This document shows positions 1-8,748 of a DNA stretch of 64,000 bases, piece by piece. Each line of letters starts with the position of its first letter. Positions within the stretch are counted from its first letter, which is position 1. The notes under the pieces are model-generated. The model ran no database searches, was not told where the DNA came from, and was given only the letters and a program-made list of their open reading frames with translations. The stretch is from NCBI GenBank assembly GCA_041391505.1, contig JAWKNW010000001.1:124001-188000 (forward strand), given 5' to 3'. The translations under genes were made by a program, and so were the position numbers. The stretch comes from Rhodothermales bacterium. Lineage in GTDB: Bacteria > Bacteroidota > Rhodothermia > Rhodothermales > JAHQVL01.

Positions 1-132
1 CGGGTAGCCCGCCACGACGACGCGGAACGGCTCGCCGGCGGTGTGGGCGTCGATCGTATCGATATGCCACCAGGTGGCCGGCGGCTGCCAGGCCGCCAGC
101 GCGGCGGTGACGAGCGGGGAGCTGTCGTGCAT
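1..132 (-). CDS. Proline racemase family protein, N-terminal 44 codons (partial)
   Basis: Reading leftward from an ATG at 132, the frame stays open to the window edge and gives 44 residues. Residues 23-43 contain IDTIDAHTAGEPFRVVV, the hallmark N-terminal strand of the proline racemase / 4-hydroxyproline 2-epimerase / trans-3-hydroxyproline dehydratase family. The active-site cysteines that separate these activities lie beyond the edge, so the exact reaction cannot be named. The ATG lies only 6 bases after the stop of the GAF-domain gene, so the two are probably co-transcribed. The match to the family is clear even though the fragment is short. Confidence 0.85.
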   Translation of the reverse strand, partial: MHDSSPLVTAALAAWQPPATWWHIDTIDAHTAGEPFRVVVAGYP

Positions 133-138
133 GACGGT

Positions 139-2589
139 TTATCTCGGTTCGAACGCAACAGAGGCGACATCGATCAGGCCGATGCCCTCGCCCTGGCCGT
201 CGCCGGCCGTGCGGGGGCGAAGCTGGGAGCGCGGCGCGGCCTCGCTGCCTTCGACGGGCGTGGGCGCGATGCGGACCCGCAGGGCCTTTAACCCGTGCAC
301 CCCCTGCAGATCTTCCAGTTGGACCGACTCGATGTCTCCGGTCAGGTACCCGGTCGATGCCAGATATTGCAGATACCGCCGGTATTCCGTCGCCTCCGCG
401 TCCTGGGTGTATACGATGGCGATATGACCCGGCTGGGTGAGCCGCTCGCCGCTCCCGAGGATGCGCGCCTTGTCGATCCGTTTCTTGACGATCTCGTAGC
501 GGATGTTGTAGGCGCCATCGACATCGAACTGCTTCTCGTCCACGCGAAACCGGATCGATAGCGGAAAGTCCTGCACCAGCACCAGGTGCGCGGTGTCCAG
601 CGGCACTGGCAATTCGGGTTGGAGGGCGGCCATCTCCCATTCGATGCCTGCCATGAGCATCAGCTGCCAGATCCTCAGATTGCGCAGATAAAGCGGGTCG
701 AACCGGCCATGATGCAACAGCGAGCCGCCGACATAGAGGTTGTAGTCGACGCCGTCCGTCTTGTACATCTCGAAGAAATGCGGGTACATCTGCTGCGCCC
801 GTTCCTCCTCGCGCTCGATGAACACGCCGATCGTATGATTGATGCGGCTGACGGATTCCTCGTAGTCGCGCCGGCGGCGGTACAGGATGCCGAGCTCCGG
901 ATCGAGCGCCTCGCGGTACCGCGCGATGCTCGCGCGCGTCTCCGGGCCGAGGCGTTCGAACTCGTCGAACAACGGCTCCAGTTCGTTGCGGAGGTACCCG
1001 AGGATGGTGACCTCTTCCCCCGAGCGCAAGGCGTGCTCGACTTCCGCCACGTACTGCCCGATTCGGAAACGCATCTCGTCCAGGACAGGCATCGGGCGGG
1101 TCACCTGGACGTCCAGCAGAACCTGGTCGGCCAGCGCCAGCTGCTCGATCAGATCGGCCTGGATGACCCGGTTGCGTTCCGTGGAGGAGCCCCGGATGTC
1201 GGAGAGCCCGTACAGCGGATACACCTCGTTGAACACGATCTCTTCCGCCCGAACGACACCCCCCTCCTGCCCGCGGTGGATGTAGTTTTTGGCGGCCTCC
1301 CGGAAGCGCCATTCGACGGCCGGGTGGATCGATGTGTATTGCTCCTTGATGACGGCCTGAATCCGGTCTTCCTGCTCTTCCAGGCCGCGGTGGATGGCGA
1401 CGCCGAACAGGGCCGTGATCTCACGCAGGTGAGCGCTCGCCCCCATGGGATCGAGCCGCGCCTTGCGCTTCGACGCCAGTTCGAGGAGGCCCACCAGCCG
1501 ATCCTCAGAGAACAGCGGCGCCAGAATCAGATTATAGTAGCCCTGCTCGTGAAGGAACGTCTCGAAGCCGGTCGGCTGCTCCAGCGTATCGAGCCGGCTG
1601 ACGACGATGGGTTCGGTCCGCCCGTCCGACGCGCGCGCGTAGAGCGACTCCTGCCAGGTGTCGCAATCCGGCGGCACCCCCCGTTTCAGCAGCAGACTCC
1701 GCCCCAGCGGGTGGATGCTGGTGATCCGGTCGAAGTCCCCCTGCTCGATCTGGATCAGGCCGAGTTCGATTTCCGCGCAGCGAAGCAGCGATCGGATGCG
1801 TTGCTGGACGAGGTCGATACGCTCGGGAGTGGCCAGGGCGTCTTTCTGGAGCAAGTCGTGCTTCAGTTCGGAGAGCAGCTGCCCTTCGGTCACCTCGACG
1901 GCCGACAGCAGGGCGAAGCCGTGAAACTCGAATCGATCCGGCGGCAGCGCGGCATACCAGAGGTCCAGCGCGTCCCGCTGGGCGAGCAGGCGCTCGATCG
2001 TCGCCGGGTCGAGTTCGGGCGTCTGTCCCTTGACGACGACGGTGCAAAAACTGGTGTCGAAATCCAGCTTGAAGTACCGCGTCAGGCCCGTGGCCTCATC
2101 GGTGACCGGCACCATGACGGGAAATGCCATGTCCGTCGAGGCCCCGTACACCTTCTTGAGGATGTACGCATACGCCGTCATGATCTTGGCCGGCATCATG
2201 CGATCCATCTCCCGGTAGAACAGCGCCCGGAGATGGCTCAGGAGATCGAGGGCCGCAAAGGCCGGCGTGACATAAAAGCTTTTGATGCCGAACGGCAGGA
2301 CGGCCGCCGCATACGAGCTCGCGACGAGGCCGGCGGGGAATACCGCCGTCATGAGGGCATCCACCACATGCTGATGGTCGAGCAGCGCATCCGGGTCGTC
2401 GATGGGACCGCGCAGCGATGGGACTTCCGCGGCGGCATCCGATACAAAACGCGCCATGCGCGCGATCATGCCGTTATCCGCCGTCTCCTGCTTCTCCCAG
2501 AACGCAAGCAGGGCGTCAAAACTCAGCACCGTCTTGAAAGGAAATACTCGCGTGGAATCAAACATATCGCGCTGGCGCTCGGGGCACAT
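139..2589 (-). CDS. Large GAF-domain protein of unknown function
   Basis: The product is 816 residues with no signal peptide or membrane segment. A GAF-like sensor fold is recognisable at about residues 255-400, where the sequence runs through LILAPLF and LVGLLELASK strands; such domains bind small ligands or tetrapyrroles. The rest is mostly helical and not assigned. Proteins of this size with one central GAF domain are common but uncharacterised in Bacteroidota. There is no histidine kinase, GGDEF or HTH output domain, so it is not an obvious signalling enzyme. An internal ATG at 2565 (MFDSTRVFPF) is an equally plausible start. It ends 6 bases before a proline racemase gene. Confidence 0.75.
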   Translation of the reverse strand: MCPERQRDMFDSTRVFPFKTVLSFDALLAFWEKQETADNGMIARMARFVSDAAAEVPSLRGPIDDPDALLDHQHVVDALMTAVFPAGLVASSYAAAVLPFGIKSFYVTPAFAALDLLSHLRALFYREMDRMMPAKIMTAYAYILKKVYGASTDMAFPVMVPVTDEATGLTRYFKLDFDTSFCTVVVKGQTPELDPATIERLLAQRDALDLWYAALPPDRFEFHGFALLSAVEVTEGQLLSELKHDLLQKDALATPERIDLVQQRIRSLLRCAEIELGLIQIEQGDFDRITSIHPLGRSLLLKRGVPPDCDTWQESLYARASDGRTEPIVVSRLDTLEQPTGFETFLHEQGYYNLILAPLFSEDRLVGLLELASKRKARLDPMGASAHLREITALFGVAIHRGLEEQEDRIQAVIKEQYTSIHPAVEWRFREAAKNYIHRGQEGGVVRAEEIVFNEVYPLYGLSDIRGSSTERNRVIQADLIEQLALADQVLLDVQVTRPMPVLDEMRFRIGQYVAEVEHALRSGEEVTILGYLRNELEPLFDEFERLGPETRASIARYREALDPELGILYRRRRDYEESVSRINHTIGVFIEREEERAQQMYPHFFEMYKTDGVDYNLYVGGSLLHHGRFDPLYLRNLRIWQLMLMAGIEWEMAALQPELPVPLDTAHLVLVQDFPLSIRFRVDEKQFDVDGAYNIRYEIVKKRIDKARILGSGERLTQPGHIAIVYTQDAEATEYRRYLQYLASTGYLTGDIESVQLEDLQGVHGLKALRVRIAPTPVEGSEAAPRSQLRPRTAGDGQGEGIGLIDVASVAFEPR

Positions 2590-3379
2590 TGACGGACATC
2601 CGAACGCTTCGAGACGGAAATGCCCGGGAAGTTACGGTTGAAGTCCGTGGGTGAGGTCCAGGGGTGAAGTCCGAGGGTAAAGACCGAGGGCGAAAGAACC
2701 TGCTAGGTCGAACGGCTGCTGCGGCAAAAGGATTCGGGCCGCCTCGCCCCTGCCCGGTGGGCGCGCCTCGCCGGCGTGGCGCATCCTCCGGACCTTCTAC
2801 AAAATATCACACATCAATAACGGATACTACTGTACGCGCGGGTGAAACCGCTTCCGGCATGACGGCCCTTTTGGCCTTCGACAACACTTCACGAATAGCT
2901 ATCCAAACCTTCGAGAAAGGCCGGCGATATCACGCGCCATCGGGGCTTCGTTTGTTTCTGCAATTGTTTAAGCACAATCTTATTGTAGATGCGGCTAATT
3001 TGTCACGTGGATGTGTTAATTCCTTGTTTTTGGCCAGATTATCCGCATTTACCCTTAGCAGGCAGGAACGTTTACTTGCATGTGCACTTTGATTCCCCGC
3101 AGGCAGTTCGGCAGATGTCGCTCAGATTTCTTTAAGGCATATTCTTAAATCTGCGTGGGCCGAGGCAAAACTTTTGCGTAGAACGCCCGTGTGCCAATGG
3201 CACATCGTTCATTGCAACAATGGAGACACATGGGGTGCGCGGTAATAACGGCGTCAGTAGGCCGGCCCGCGTGTTACGATGTGTTGGTGTTATCCCCCCC
3301 GATCCCCGGCCGATGCTGGAACTATCGGGTTCTCTGAATACAACCTCGGCGCTTCGGTGCCGGCATACATAGATACGAC
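2590..3379. other. AT-rich non-coding region, about 790 bases
   Basis: No convincing gene is seen here. The first 100 bases hold short imperfect direct repeats (aagtccg/ggg units at about 2640-2695). From about 2800 the composition is clearly lower in GC than the surrounding genes. There are small inverted repeats: tgtgcc-aat-ggcaca at 3190-3204 and agattt...aaatct at about 3125-3153. The region is flanked by a leftward gene start at 2589 and a rightward small gene at 3380, so it must hold two divergent promoters, but I could not identify them. Open frames inside it have no recognisable product. Confidence 0.5.
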
Positions 3380-3589
3380 ATGCACGCTGAAATGAAACGT
3401 AAGGTGCTCAGCGCCTCGAACGCGTTCGTTGTGCTGACTCTGATCGCGTCCCTGCTCGCTCTGGTCTTCGGTGTGATTTACGCCTTCAAGATCGGAAATT
3501 TCCTGTACGCCACGGCAGGTATCGTCACAATGTACCTCGTGTTCATGGGCAGCGACGTCCTCTGCCGCCGCTATCTGCGTCCGCAGTAA
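3380..3589 (+). CDS. Small two-helix membrane protein, hypothetical
   Basis: The frame encodes 69 residues from the first ATG or 65 from the ATG at 3392 (MKRKVLSASN), which I prefer. Two hydrophobic helices can be seen at about residues 11-34 and 39-57 (first-ATG numbering), followed by the basic tail CRRYLRPQ, so it is probably an inner-membrane protein with both ends in the cytoplasm. I do not recognise a family. Its case rests on the amphipathic pattern and on an unusual nested hairpin with a T-run just downstream that would terminate its transcript. It converges with the PIG-L gene. It may be a lineage-specific small protein. Confidence 0.5.
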   Translation: MHAEMKRKVLSASNAFVVLTLIASLLALVFGVIYAFKIGNFLYATAGIVTMYLVFMGSDVLCRRYLRPQ

Positions 3590-3607
3590 ATAGATTGTTT
3601 TTACCAG

Positions 3608-3737
3608 GGGTAGACTTCCTCAGCCCGACGCTCCGTAAAGCGTCGTGATCGAGTCCGGCGGCCCGGGCGCTCCGTAAAGCGCTCCGTGGCATCCACTCGG
3701 TTTCACGAGGCCGAAGAAGTCTACCCTTATTTTTTGC
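3608..3737 (+). terminator. Nested hairpin element ending in a T-run
   Basis: An outer stem is formed by gggtagacttcctcagcc (3608-3625) and its near-complement at 3709-3726 (16 of 18 positions pair). Between them lie two hairpins that share the same 12-base core gctccgtaaagc: one with stem cgacgct/agcgtcg (3626-3645) and one with stem gcgct/agcgc (3667-3682). The outer stem is followed directly by ttattttttg, so on the + strand it looks like an elaborate intrinsic terminator for the small membrane protein gene. On the other strand there is no T-run. The repeated core suggests a REP-like origin. Confidence 0.55.
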
Positions 3738-3772
3738 CGGCACGTCTTTCCGGTTGCCGCCGTCAGCCTGCG

Positions 3773-4669
3773 CTACTCGCCAAAAAACGGAAAGAGCTTC
3801 TTCAGCTCTTCGCGTGTCGGCTGGCTGCCGTATTCCGACATTTCGAAGGCTTCCGCATAGTCGAACGCTTGGCCGCGCTCGGCGCCGTAATACGCCACCA
3901 GCAGGTCGCGGTACGTATCGGCCACCCAGGCATCCCGCTCCTGGAATTTGCGGGTGATGTAGGCCACCCGGCCGGCTTCGTCGACAGGCACCTCCACGTC
4001 GTATCCGTCCAGCCAGGCGTTCCATTCCGAGAACTGCGAGCGCAGCGCCGCCATGCAGGCATATTTGGGCCCGCTGTGCGCATCGATGCCTACCACGATG
4101 GTCGGCTCGAACGGATTGGGCTTCTGGAACCGGTCGGCGTAGTAGAGGAAAACAGGATTCCTGGTGACCCGCGGCGTCGTCGGGGTGAAATTCGGGACCG
4201 TTACCATGAACGAGGCGTCCTGCACGAGGATGGCCGTGTAGCGGTGATCCGGGTGGTAATCGTTCGGCCGCGGGGAGAGCACGATGTCCGCCTGCCATTC
4301 CCGGATGAGCCGCGCGATGGCCTTTCGGTTCTCGAGCGTCGGCATCAACTCGCCATCGTGGTTGTCCAGCATTTCGGTCTCGATGCCGAGCAGCCGGGCG
4401 CAATCCTGGATCTCGGCCTCCCGCCGGCGCGCCAACGGTCCGCCGGCCATCTCGAAATGACCGATGTCCCCGTTCGTCACCGAGACGAACTTGACCTTGT
4501 GGCCCTGCGCGGCCCACATCCTCGCAACGCCGGATGCCTTGATCTCGCAGTCATCCGGATGCGCGCCGAAGGCGATGATGCGCAGACGCCCCTCTTCGTC
4601 CTGGGCATAGCCGGGTTGCGCCGCCACCAGCGCGATGAGGGCGACAAGGCACATGAGATTGCGTTTCAT
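3773..4669 (-). CDS. Secreted PIG-L family deacetylase
   Basis: The product is 298 residues from the ATG at 4669, chosen because it begins a clean signal peptide (MKRN, hydrophobic core, cut near AQ-DE at 23). PIG-L (LmbE-like) enzymes are zinc-dependent de-N-acetylases acting on N-acetylglucosaminyl substrates. The zinc motif AHPDD is at residues 36-40 and the second metal histidine lies in the NDYHPDHR segment near residue 130. The substrate is unknown; secreted PIG-L proteins in this phylum usually sit with carbohydrate genes, as here, where a PHP phosphodiesterase gene lies 97 bases upstream on the same strand. Confidence 0.85.
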   Translation of the reverse strand: MKRNLMCLVALIALVAAQPGYAQDEEGRLRIIAFGAHPDDCEIKASGVARMWAAQGHKVKFVSVTNGDIGHFEMAGGPLARRREAEIQDCARLLGIETEMLDNHDGELMPTLENRKAIARLIREWQADIVLSPRPNDYHPDHRYTAILVQDASFMVTVPNFTPTTPRVTRNPVFLYYADRFQKPNPFEPTIVVGIDAHSGPKYACMAALRSQFSEWNAWLDGYDVEVPVDEAGRVAYITRKFQERDAWVADTYRDLLVAYYGAERGQAFDYAEAFEMSEYGSQPTREELKKLFPFFGE

Positions 4670-4766
4670 AGCAGAATCCTCCTGGGTGAGTGATCCGGCC
4701 AATCTACAGGCAACCGGCCGGATCCGCCAGACGAGCCCTAAAACGCGGCGCAGAAATTACCCTGCC

Positions 4767-5867
4767 TTAGCGTACCTCCGTCGTCCAGGTCACCCGAGGG
4801 TGCGTATTGGGGGCCGTCACGGCGTTCATCACGTCAAACGCCAGCTCGACGCGATCCACCTGCTGGAGCGTCTTCACATACAGCGTTGTCGTATTCTGGG
4901 GCTCCACCAGCACGAGGTCGGTGTGCTCGTGGAAGCTGTACGGACTCGCGTTGAGCAATACGAACGGGCTGCTGCTCACGTTTTCGATCTCGATCTCCAG
5001 CACCGACTCGTCCTCGTCGTACCCTTTGCTCGTGAACCGCAGCGACGCGGCCACCAGCGGCGTCAGATGCGACTCGCGCCCGATGAGCATATCCTTGAAG
5101 AAAACTACCGTGCGATGATCGAATAACGCTTCCTTGATGGCCTCCTGGCTGCGTTCGCGCGCCAGAACGAGCGTGATCGGGCGATGGCCGTGCGGCACAT
5201 TGTAATCCCAGTCGATCAGGCCGTGGATGTCCGAGGTGCCCATGATGGTCAGGTCATGATCCAGGGCAATTTGCAGCGCCTCGTCGGAGTAGGTGTGCTC
5301 GTTGACCACTTCTATGCCGTGGAGCAGGCCCTCGCGCAGGAACTGTCGGTGCAGATCGGTCAACCGCGCCACGCCATCCGGACGCTGGGCCGTCCAGTTG
5401 GGATGATTCCAGAACACAAACGCGCCCTGGCTGTTGGCTTCCCGGAAGACGGTGAGCGGATCGTCGTTCAGGAGTTTGTTGGCGTCGTTGATGAAGATGG
5501 CATTGGTGTGTCCTGGCGGCATGTCGCGCGTGATTTCCGAGCCGTGCACGAGCATCAGGTTGCTGTTTCCCGCTGCATCCTTCGCGATGGCCAGCGAGCG
5601 ATTGCGGTCCCGATGCGGGATATCCTCGCCGTGGGGCTGGTACTCGAGGTGCTCGGTGAGCGAGATGGCGTCGAGGCCATCGCGAAGCGCCTCCTGGACC
5701 CGGATGTTCGGCCAGACGCTGCCGTCGGAGAAGACGGTGTGCTGGTGGAAATCGCATTTCAGGGTCACGTATCCGGGCACATCCGGAAACACGAGCAGGC
5801 GACCGTGCTGCGCCGTCGCCGGCGTGGCCAGGACGGTCAGCAGCAGAAAAAAGCGTAGGGATCTCAT
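4767..5867 (-). CDS. Secreted PHP-domain phosphodiesterase (Sb-PDE-like)
   Basis: The product is 366 residues with a signal peptide ending near ATAQ (residue 19). The PHP metal site begins with CDFHQHTVFSDG at about residues 38-49, and further ligands are visible in SLTEHLEY, HGSEIT, FWNHPNW and GTSDIHG. PHP enzymes hydrolyse phosphoesters using two or three metals; the family resembles the Sb-PDE phosphodiesterases described from soil and marine bacteria. After about residue 260 the chain becomes a beta-rich domain with no metal ligands. It probably acts in the periplasm. It is transcribed toward the PIG-L gene and may share its transcript. Confidence 0.82.
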   Translation of the reverse strand: MRSLRFFLLLTVLATPATAQHGRLLVFPDVPGYVTLKCDFHQHTVFSDGSVWPNIRVQEALRDGLDAISLTEHLEYQPHGEDIPHRDRNRSLAIAKDAAGNSNLMLVHGSEITRDMPPGHTNAIFINDANKLLNDDPLTVFREANSQGAFVFWNHPNWTAQRPDGVARLTDLHRQFLREGLLHGIEVVNEHTYSDEALQIALDHDLTIMGTSDIHGLIDWDYNVPHGHRPITLVLARERSQEAIKEALFDHRTVVFFKDMLIGRESHLTPLVAASLRFTSKGYDEDESVLEIEIENVSSSPFVLLNASPYSFHEHTDLVLVEPQNTTTLYVKTLQQVDRVELAFDVMNAVTAPNTHPRVTWTTEVR

Positions 5868-5935
5868 AGCAACAGGGTGGTTGGATGGAAAGACGCCGCA
5901 ACATAAGGGGGCGACATCACGCCAGGATTAAGCAG

Positions 5936-5962
5936 AAAGGCGCACCGGAGGGGTGCGCCTTT
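5936..5962 (-). terminator. Intrinsic terminator after the Gfo/Idh/MocA gene
   Basis: A perfect stem of 11 pairs, aaaggcgcacc / ggtgcgccttt, with a 5-base loop lies 45 bases beyond the stop of the leftward oxidoreductase gene. On the minus strand it is followed by a short T-rich stretch. It separates that gene from the PHP gene. Confidence 0.7.
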
Positions 5963-6006
5963 CGTTCGCTAACGGATGTCTGCGCCAGGCACAGAACCGG
6001 GCCGGC

Positions 6007-7389
6007 CTAGAGCTCCCAGCCCTTCCGGTATTCGCGATGCAGATGCTGGTCGGCATCCGGCGCGTTGAGGAATTTGCCGTTTCCGGCGTCCCAGAACAAC
6101 TTGCGGCCATAACCTGCCTTGAGGGCGACGACGCCCAGCAGCATGGTCTCGGTCAACGGGCCGGCGTAGTCGAACGGGCACGACGCTTCGGCCGTCCCCA
6201 TACAGGCCTTCGCCCAGTTGATTTCATGGCTGTCGGGAATGCGCGGCAGCGTTTGCGGCACGTTCGCGTACTCCTGTTCGAGGTGCTGGGGGAAGAGGCG
6301 GGGGTTGTGGCCGTAGGTATCGTACACGATCACGCCCTTGTCGCCGATCAGCATGGTGCCGCCGGCGGGGTTGACTTCCGCTTCGGCCGGCATTTCCGGA
6401 GGACGCCGCGGCAGCAGGCCCCCATCGTACCAGGTCATCTTCACCGGGGTGCGACCGCCGCGGGCGAATTCGTAGTGGACGACCGTCGCCAGCGGATACG
6501 AGGCCTTGTCCTTGCCGCCAAACGGCGAGCCGGCCGCCTCGATCGACGTCGGCGCGTCGAGGTCGAGCGCCCAGTAGGCGTGGTCGATCAGGTGCGCGCC
6601 CATGTCGCCGAGCGCGCCGGTGCCCCAGTCGGTCCAGCCGCGCCACAGGAACGGCGCGTACGAGCTATGGTAAGGCACCGCCGGCGCGGGGCCGAGGAAG
6701 AGGTCCCACGCCATCGTTTTCGGCACGCTCTCCCCTTTTTCGGGGCGAGGCATGCCCTGGGGCCAGATCGGGCGGTTCGTCCATACGTGCACCTCGCTGA
6801 CGGTGCCGATCGCGCCGGCCCAGACCCATTCGAGCATCCGGCGGCCGTCGTCGTGCGAGTGGCCCTGGTTGCCCATCTGGGTGACGACGCCGGTTTCCTT
6901 CGCCACCTGGCGAAGCACACGCGCTTCGTGGACGGTGTAGGTGAGGGGTTTCTGGACGTACACGTGTTTGCCCATCTTCATGGCCATGACGGCCGCCGCC
7001 GCATGCACGTGGTCCGGCGTGGCGATCACCACGCCTTCGATATCCTTCTGTTTGTCGAGCATCTCGCGGAAGTCCTTGTACCGCTTCGCCTTCTCGTAGG
7101 CGGCCTTGAGATCTTTCCGCTCCTCGCGCAGCTTGCCTTCGTTGTTGAAGAAGGCATTTTCCACGCTCTTGTCATCCACATCGCAGATCGCGACGATGTT
7201 CTGGCTGACGAGATTGTTCATGTTGGATGCACCCATGCCGCCGGCTCCGATTGCGGCCACGTTCAGGGTGTCGGAGGGCGCGATAAAACCGCGTCCGCCC
7301 AGTACGTGCCGGGGCAGCACGATGGCGCCGAAAGCCGCCGCGGTACTCTGCCCCACAAAGGTGCGTCGATTGATGGTATTCTTCTTCAT
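6007..7389 (-). CDS. Tat-exported Gfo/Idh/MocA family oxidoreductase
   Basis: The product is 460 residues. A twin-arginine signal (NRRTFVGQ, residues 7-14) heads a hydrophobic segment, so the protein is exported folded with its cofactor. The NAD(P)-binding Rossmann motif AIGAGGMG lies at 46-53 and the family's usual EKP motif appears as QKP at 146-148, a variant common in exported members. The C-terminal half is the alpha/beta substrate domain. Members oxidise or reduce sugars and cyclitols, or act as hydrolases with bound NAD; the substrate here is not predictable. It has its own terminator and a 185-base upstream gap, so it is probably a single-gene unit. Confidence 0.88.
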   Translation of the reverse strand: MKKNTINRRTFVGQSTAAAFGAIVLPRHVLGGRGFIAPSDTLNVAAIGAGGMGASNMNNLVSQNIVAICDVDDKSVENAFFNNEGKLREERKDLKAAYEKAKRYKDFREMLDKQKDIEGVVIATPDHVHAAAAVMAMKMGKHVYVQKPLTYTVHEARVLRQVAKETGVVTQMGNQGHSHDDGRRMLEWVWAGAIGTVSEVHVWTNRPIWPQGMPRPEKGESVPKTMAWDLFLGPAPAVPYHSSYAPFLWRGWTDWGTGALGDMGAHLIDHAYWALDLDAPTSIEAAGSPFGGKDKASYPLATVVHYEFARGGRTPVKMTWYDGGLLPRRPPEMPAEAEVNPAGGTMLIGDKGVIVYDTYGHNPRLFPQHLEQEYANVPQTLPRIPDSHEINWAKACMGTAEASCPFDYAGPLTETMLLGVVALKAGYGRKLFWDAGNGKFLNAPDADQHLHREYRKGWEL

Positions 7390-7574
7390 GGCCTATCTCT
7401 GGTGTGCTCCGGGATGCGTTGGATCGTTGGCGCGGTGGAATGCCTCTGGTGGGGCCAGACCGCACCGGCTAGAGTACCTTATTTTTTCCGATTATCAACC
7501 CTGAGCGGTGCCCAAAACGCCCCCGCCACCGGAAAACGGAAGGTGGATACCCCGTTGGCAGGTCAGGGCGCAGG

Positions 7575-8399
7575 TCAGGGCGCGGTGCCCGGCTCGCCGG
7601 CGGCCGGCCAGTTGACGCCGCCGGCCCCTGGGATCGACTGATCGAAGTGCACGAGCGCGCCCGTCATCATCCCCGATTCCTCCGACGCCATCCACGCGAT
7701 GGCGCGCGCGGCTTCCTCGGGCTGGATGAGCCGGCCGAACGGCAGTCGCGCCTCCGCGTCCGCGCGCCAGCTGGGGCCCCGGCGGTCTACGTCGCGCTGA
7801 ATCACGTCCTCCACCGGCGTATCGGCCCATCCCAGCAGCAGCGCATTGATCCGGATGCGATGCCGCACGGCGGCGTAGGCGGCGTTTTTCGTGAAGATGG
7901 ACAGCGCGCCTTTCGACGTCGCATACGGACAGAGGGTCGGAAGCCCGCCCGTCGACACCACGCTCGATATGTTGACGATACTCCCCTCGATGCCGCGCTC
8001 GATCATGTGCTTCACGCAGGCCTGCGTCAGCAGAAAGGGCGCACGCACGTTGATGGCCATGAGGCGGTCCCACAGGGCGGGCGTGGTGTCGTAGAGGCTG
8101 CCGCGCGACGAGAGGCCGGCGGCGTTGACGAGCACGTGGATCCCCTCGAACCGCCGAAACGCCTCGTCCGTGATGCGGGCGCAATCCGCGACCGACTCGA
8201 GGTCCGCCGGCACGAAATGCGTCGCGCAGCCCCCCAGCTGGAGTTCTTCGGCCACGCGTCGCCCACGCTCCTCCTGCCGATCCGTGAGGACCAGCCCCGA
8301 CGCTCCGCGCCGGGCGAACAGGCGGGCCGTCGCCTCGCCGATGCCGCTGGCCGCGCCCGTCACGAGCGCGACCCTGCCTTCAAAACCGGAGATTATCAT
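7575..8399 (-). CDS. Short-chain dehydrogenase/reductase
   Basis: The product is 274 residues. The NAD(P)-binding motif TGAASGIG is at 14-21, the structural NAAG motif at 92-95, the catalytic serine in NISSVV near 146, and the YATSK active-site pair is Tyr159 and Lys163. This is a complete classical SDR. Asp40 at the end of the second strand (VLTDR) suggests NAD rather than NADP preference. No signal peptide is present, so it works in the cytoplasm. The substrate cannot be told from the sequence. It precedes the Gfo/Idh/MocA gene on the same strand but with a gap of 185 bases. Confidence 0.87.
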   Translation of the reverse strand: MIISGFEGRVALVTGAASGIGEATARLFARRGASGLVLTDRQEERGRRVAEELQLGGCATHFVPADLESVADCARITDEAFRRFEGIHVLVNAAGLSSRGSLYDTTPALWDRLMAINVRAPFLLTQACVKHMIERGIEGSIVNISSVVSTGGLPTLCPYATSKGALSIFTKNAAYAAVRHRIRINALLLGWADTPVEDVIQRDVDRRGPSWRADAEARLPFGRLIQPEEAARAIAWMASEESGMMTGALVHFDQSIPGAGGVNWPAAGEPGTAP

Positions 8400-8748
8400 G
8401 GGGTGTCGGGAAAACGTGAAACGTCAGGCGCACCGGCCGGCTACGCGCCGCCGCACCGGTGCTACGACTTGAAAGTATGAAAAACCATCCGAAAGGAACT
8501 ACGGTATAGCGGGGGTGTCCTCAGAGGGTAACCCCGGGCGTACGATTTCGTGAACACCTCGCCGGCCGGCCGTTCCGCATGTCCCCCTGGAACGGCGTTC
8601 GACAGGCCCTCAGCGGCCTTTATCGCTGCCGGCATGAGGTTGGGCTGTTTTTTGCAGCGCGCCCGTTATCCCCTCGAGCCCCTCTTTTCCGAACGGTTTT
8701 TGCCTGTTCGCTCATCGCCCTCGGGCGCGATGCGACAACCACCTTCCC
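8400..8748. other. Divergent intergenic region, about 350 bases
   Basis: This stretch separates the leftward SDR from the rightward G8 protein and should contain promoters for both. It is slightly less GC-rich near 8470-8520 (gaaagtatgaaaaacc). A weak inverted pair, ggggtgtcc / ggtaacccc, is seen at about 8512-8535. I found no gene and no clear promoter in it. Confidence 0.4.

Noticed and set aside
586..2592. A 668-codon open frame on the + strand opposite the GAF gene
   Set aside because: It is the antisense of a well-supported gene, rich in R, H and D as expected for GC-rich shadow frames, and has no recognisable domain.
3039..3047. ttatccgca, one base off a DnaA box, in AT-rich DNA (replication origin?)
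   Set aside because: A single imperfect box; no cluster of boxes, no dnaA or dnaN gene nearby.
2664..3092. A possible 142-residue protein in the AT-rich gap
   Set aside because: No family, no ribosome binding site, crosses a composition change, and the start lies in short direct repeats.
5953..7641. A 562-codon + strand frame opposite the Gfo/Idh/MocA gene
   Set aside because: The minus-strand gene has a Tat signal, Rossmann motif and terminator; the + frame has none and runs across the gene's terminator and promoter.
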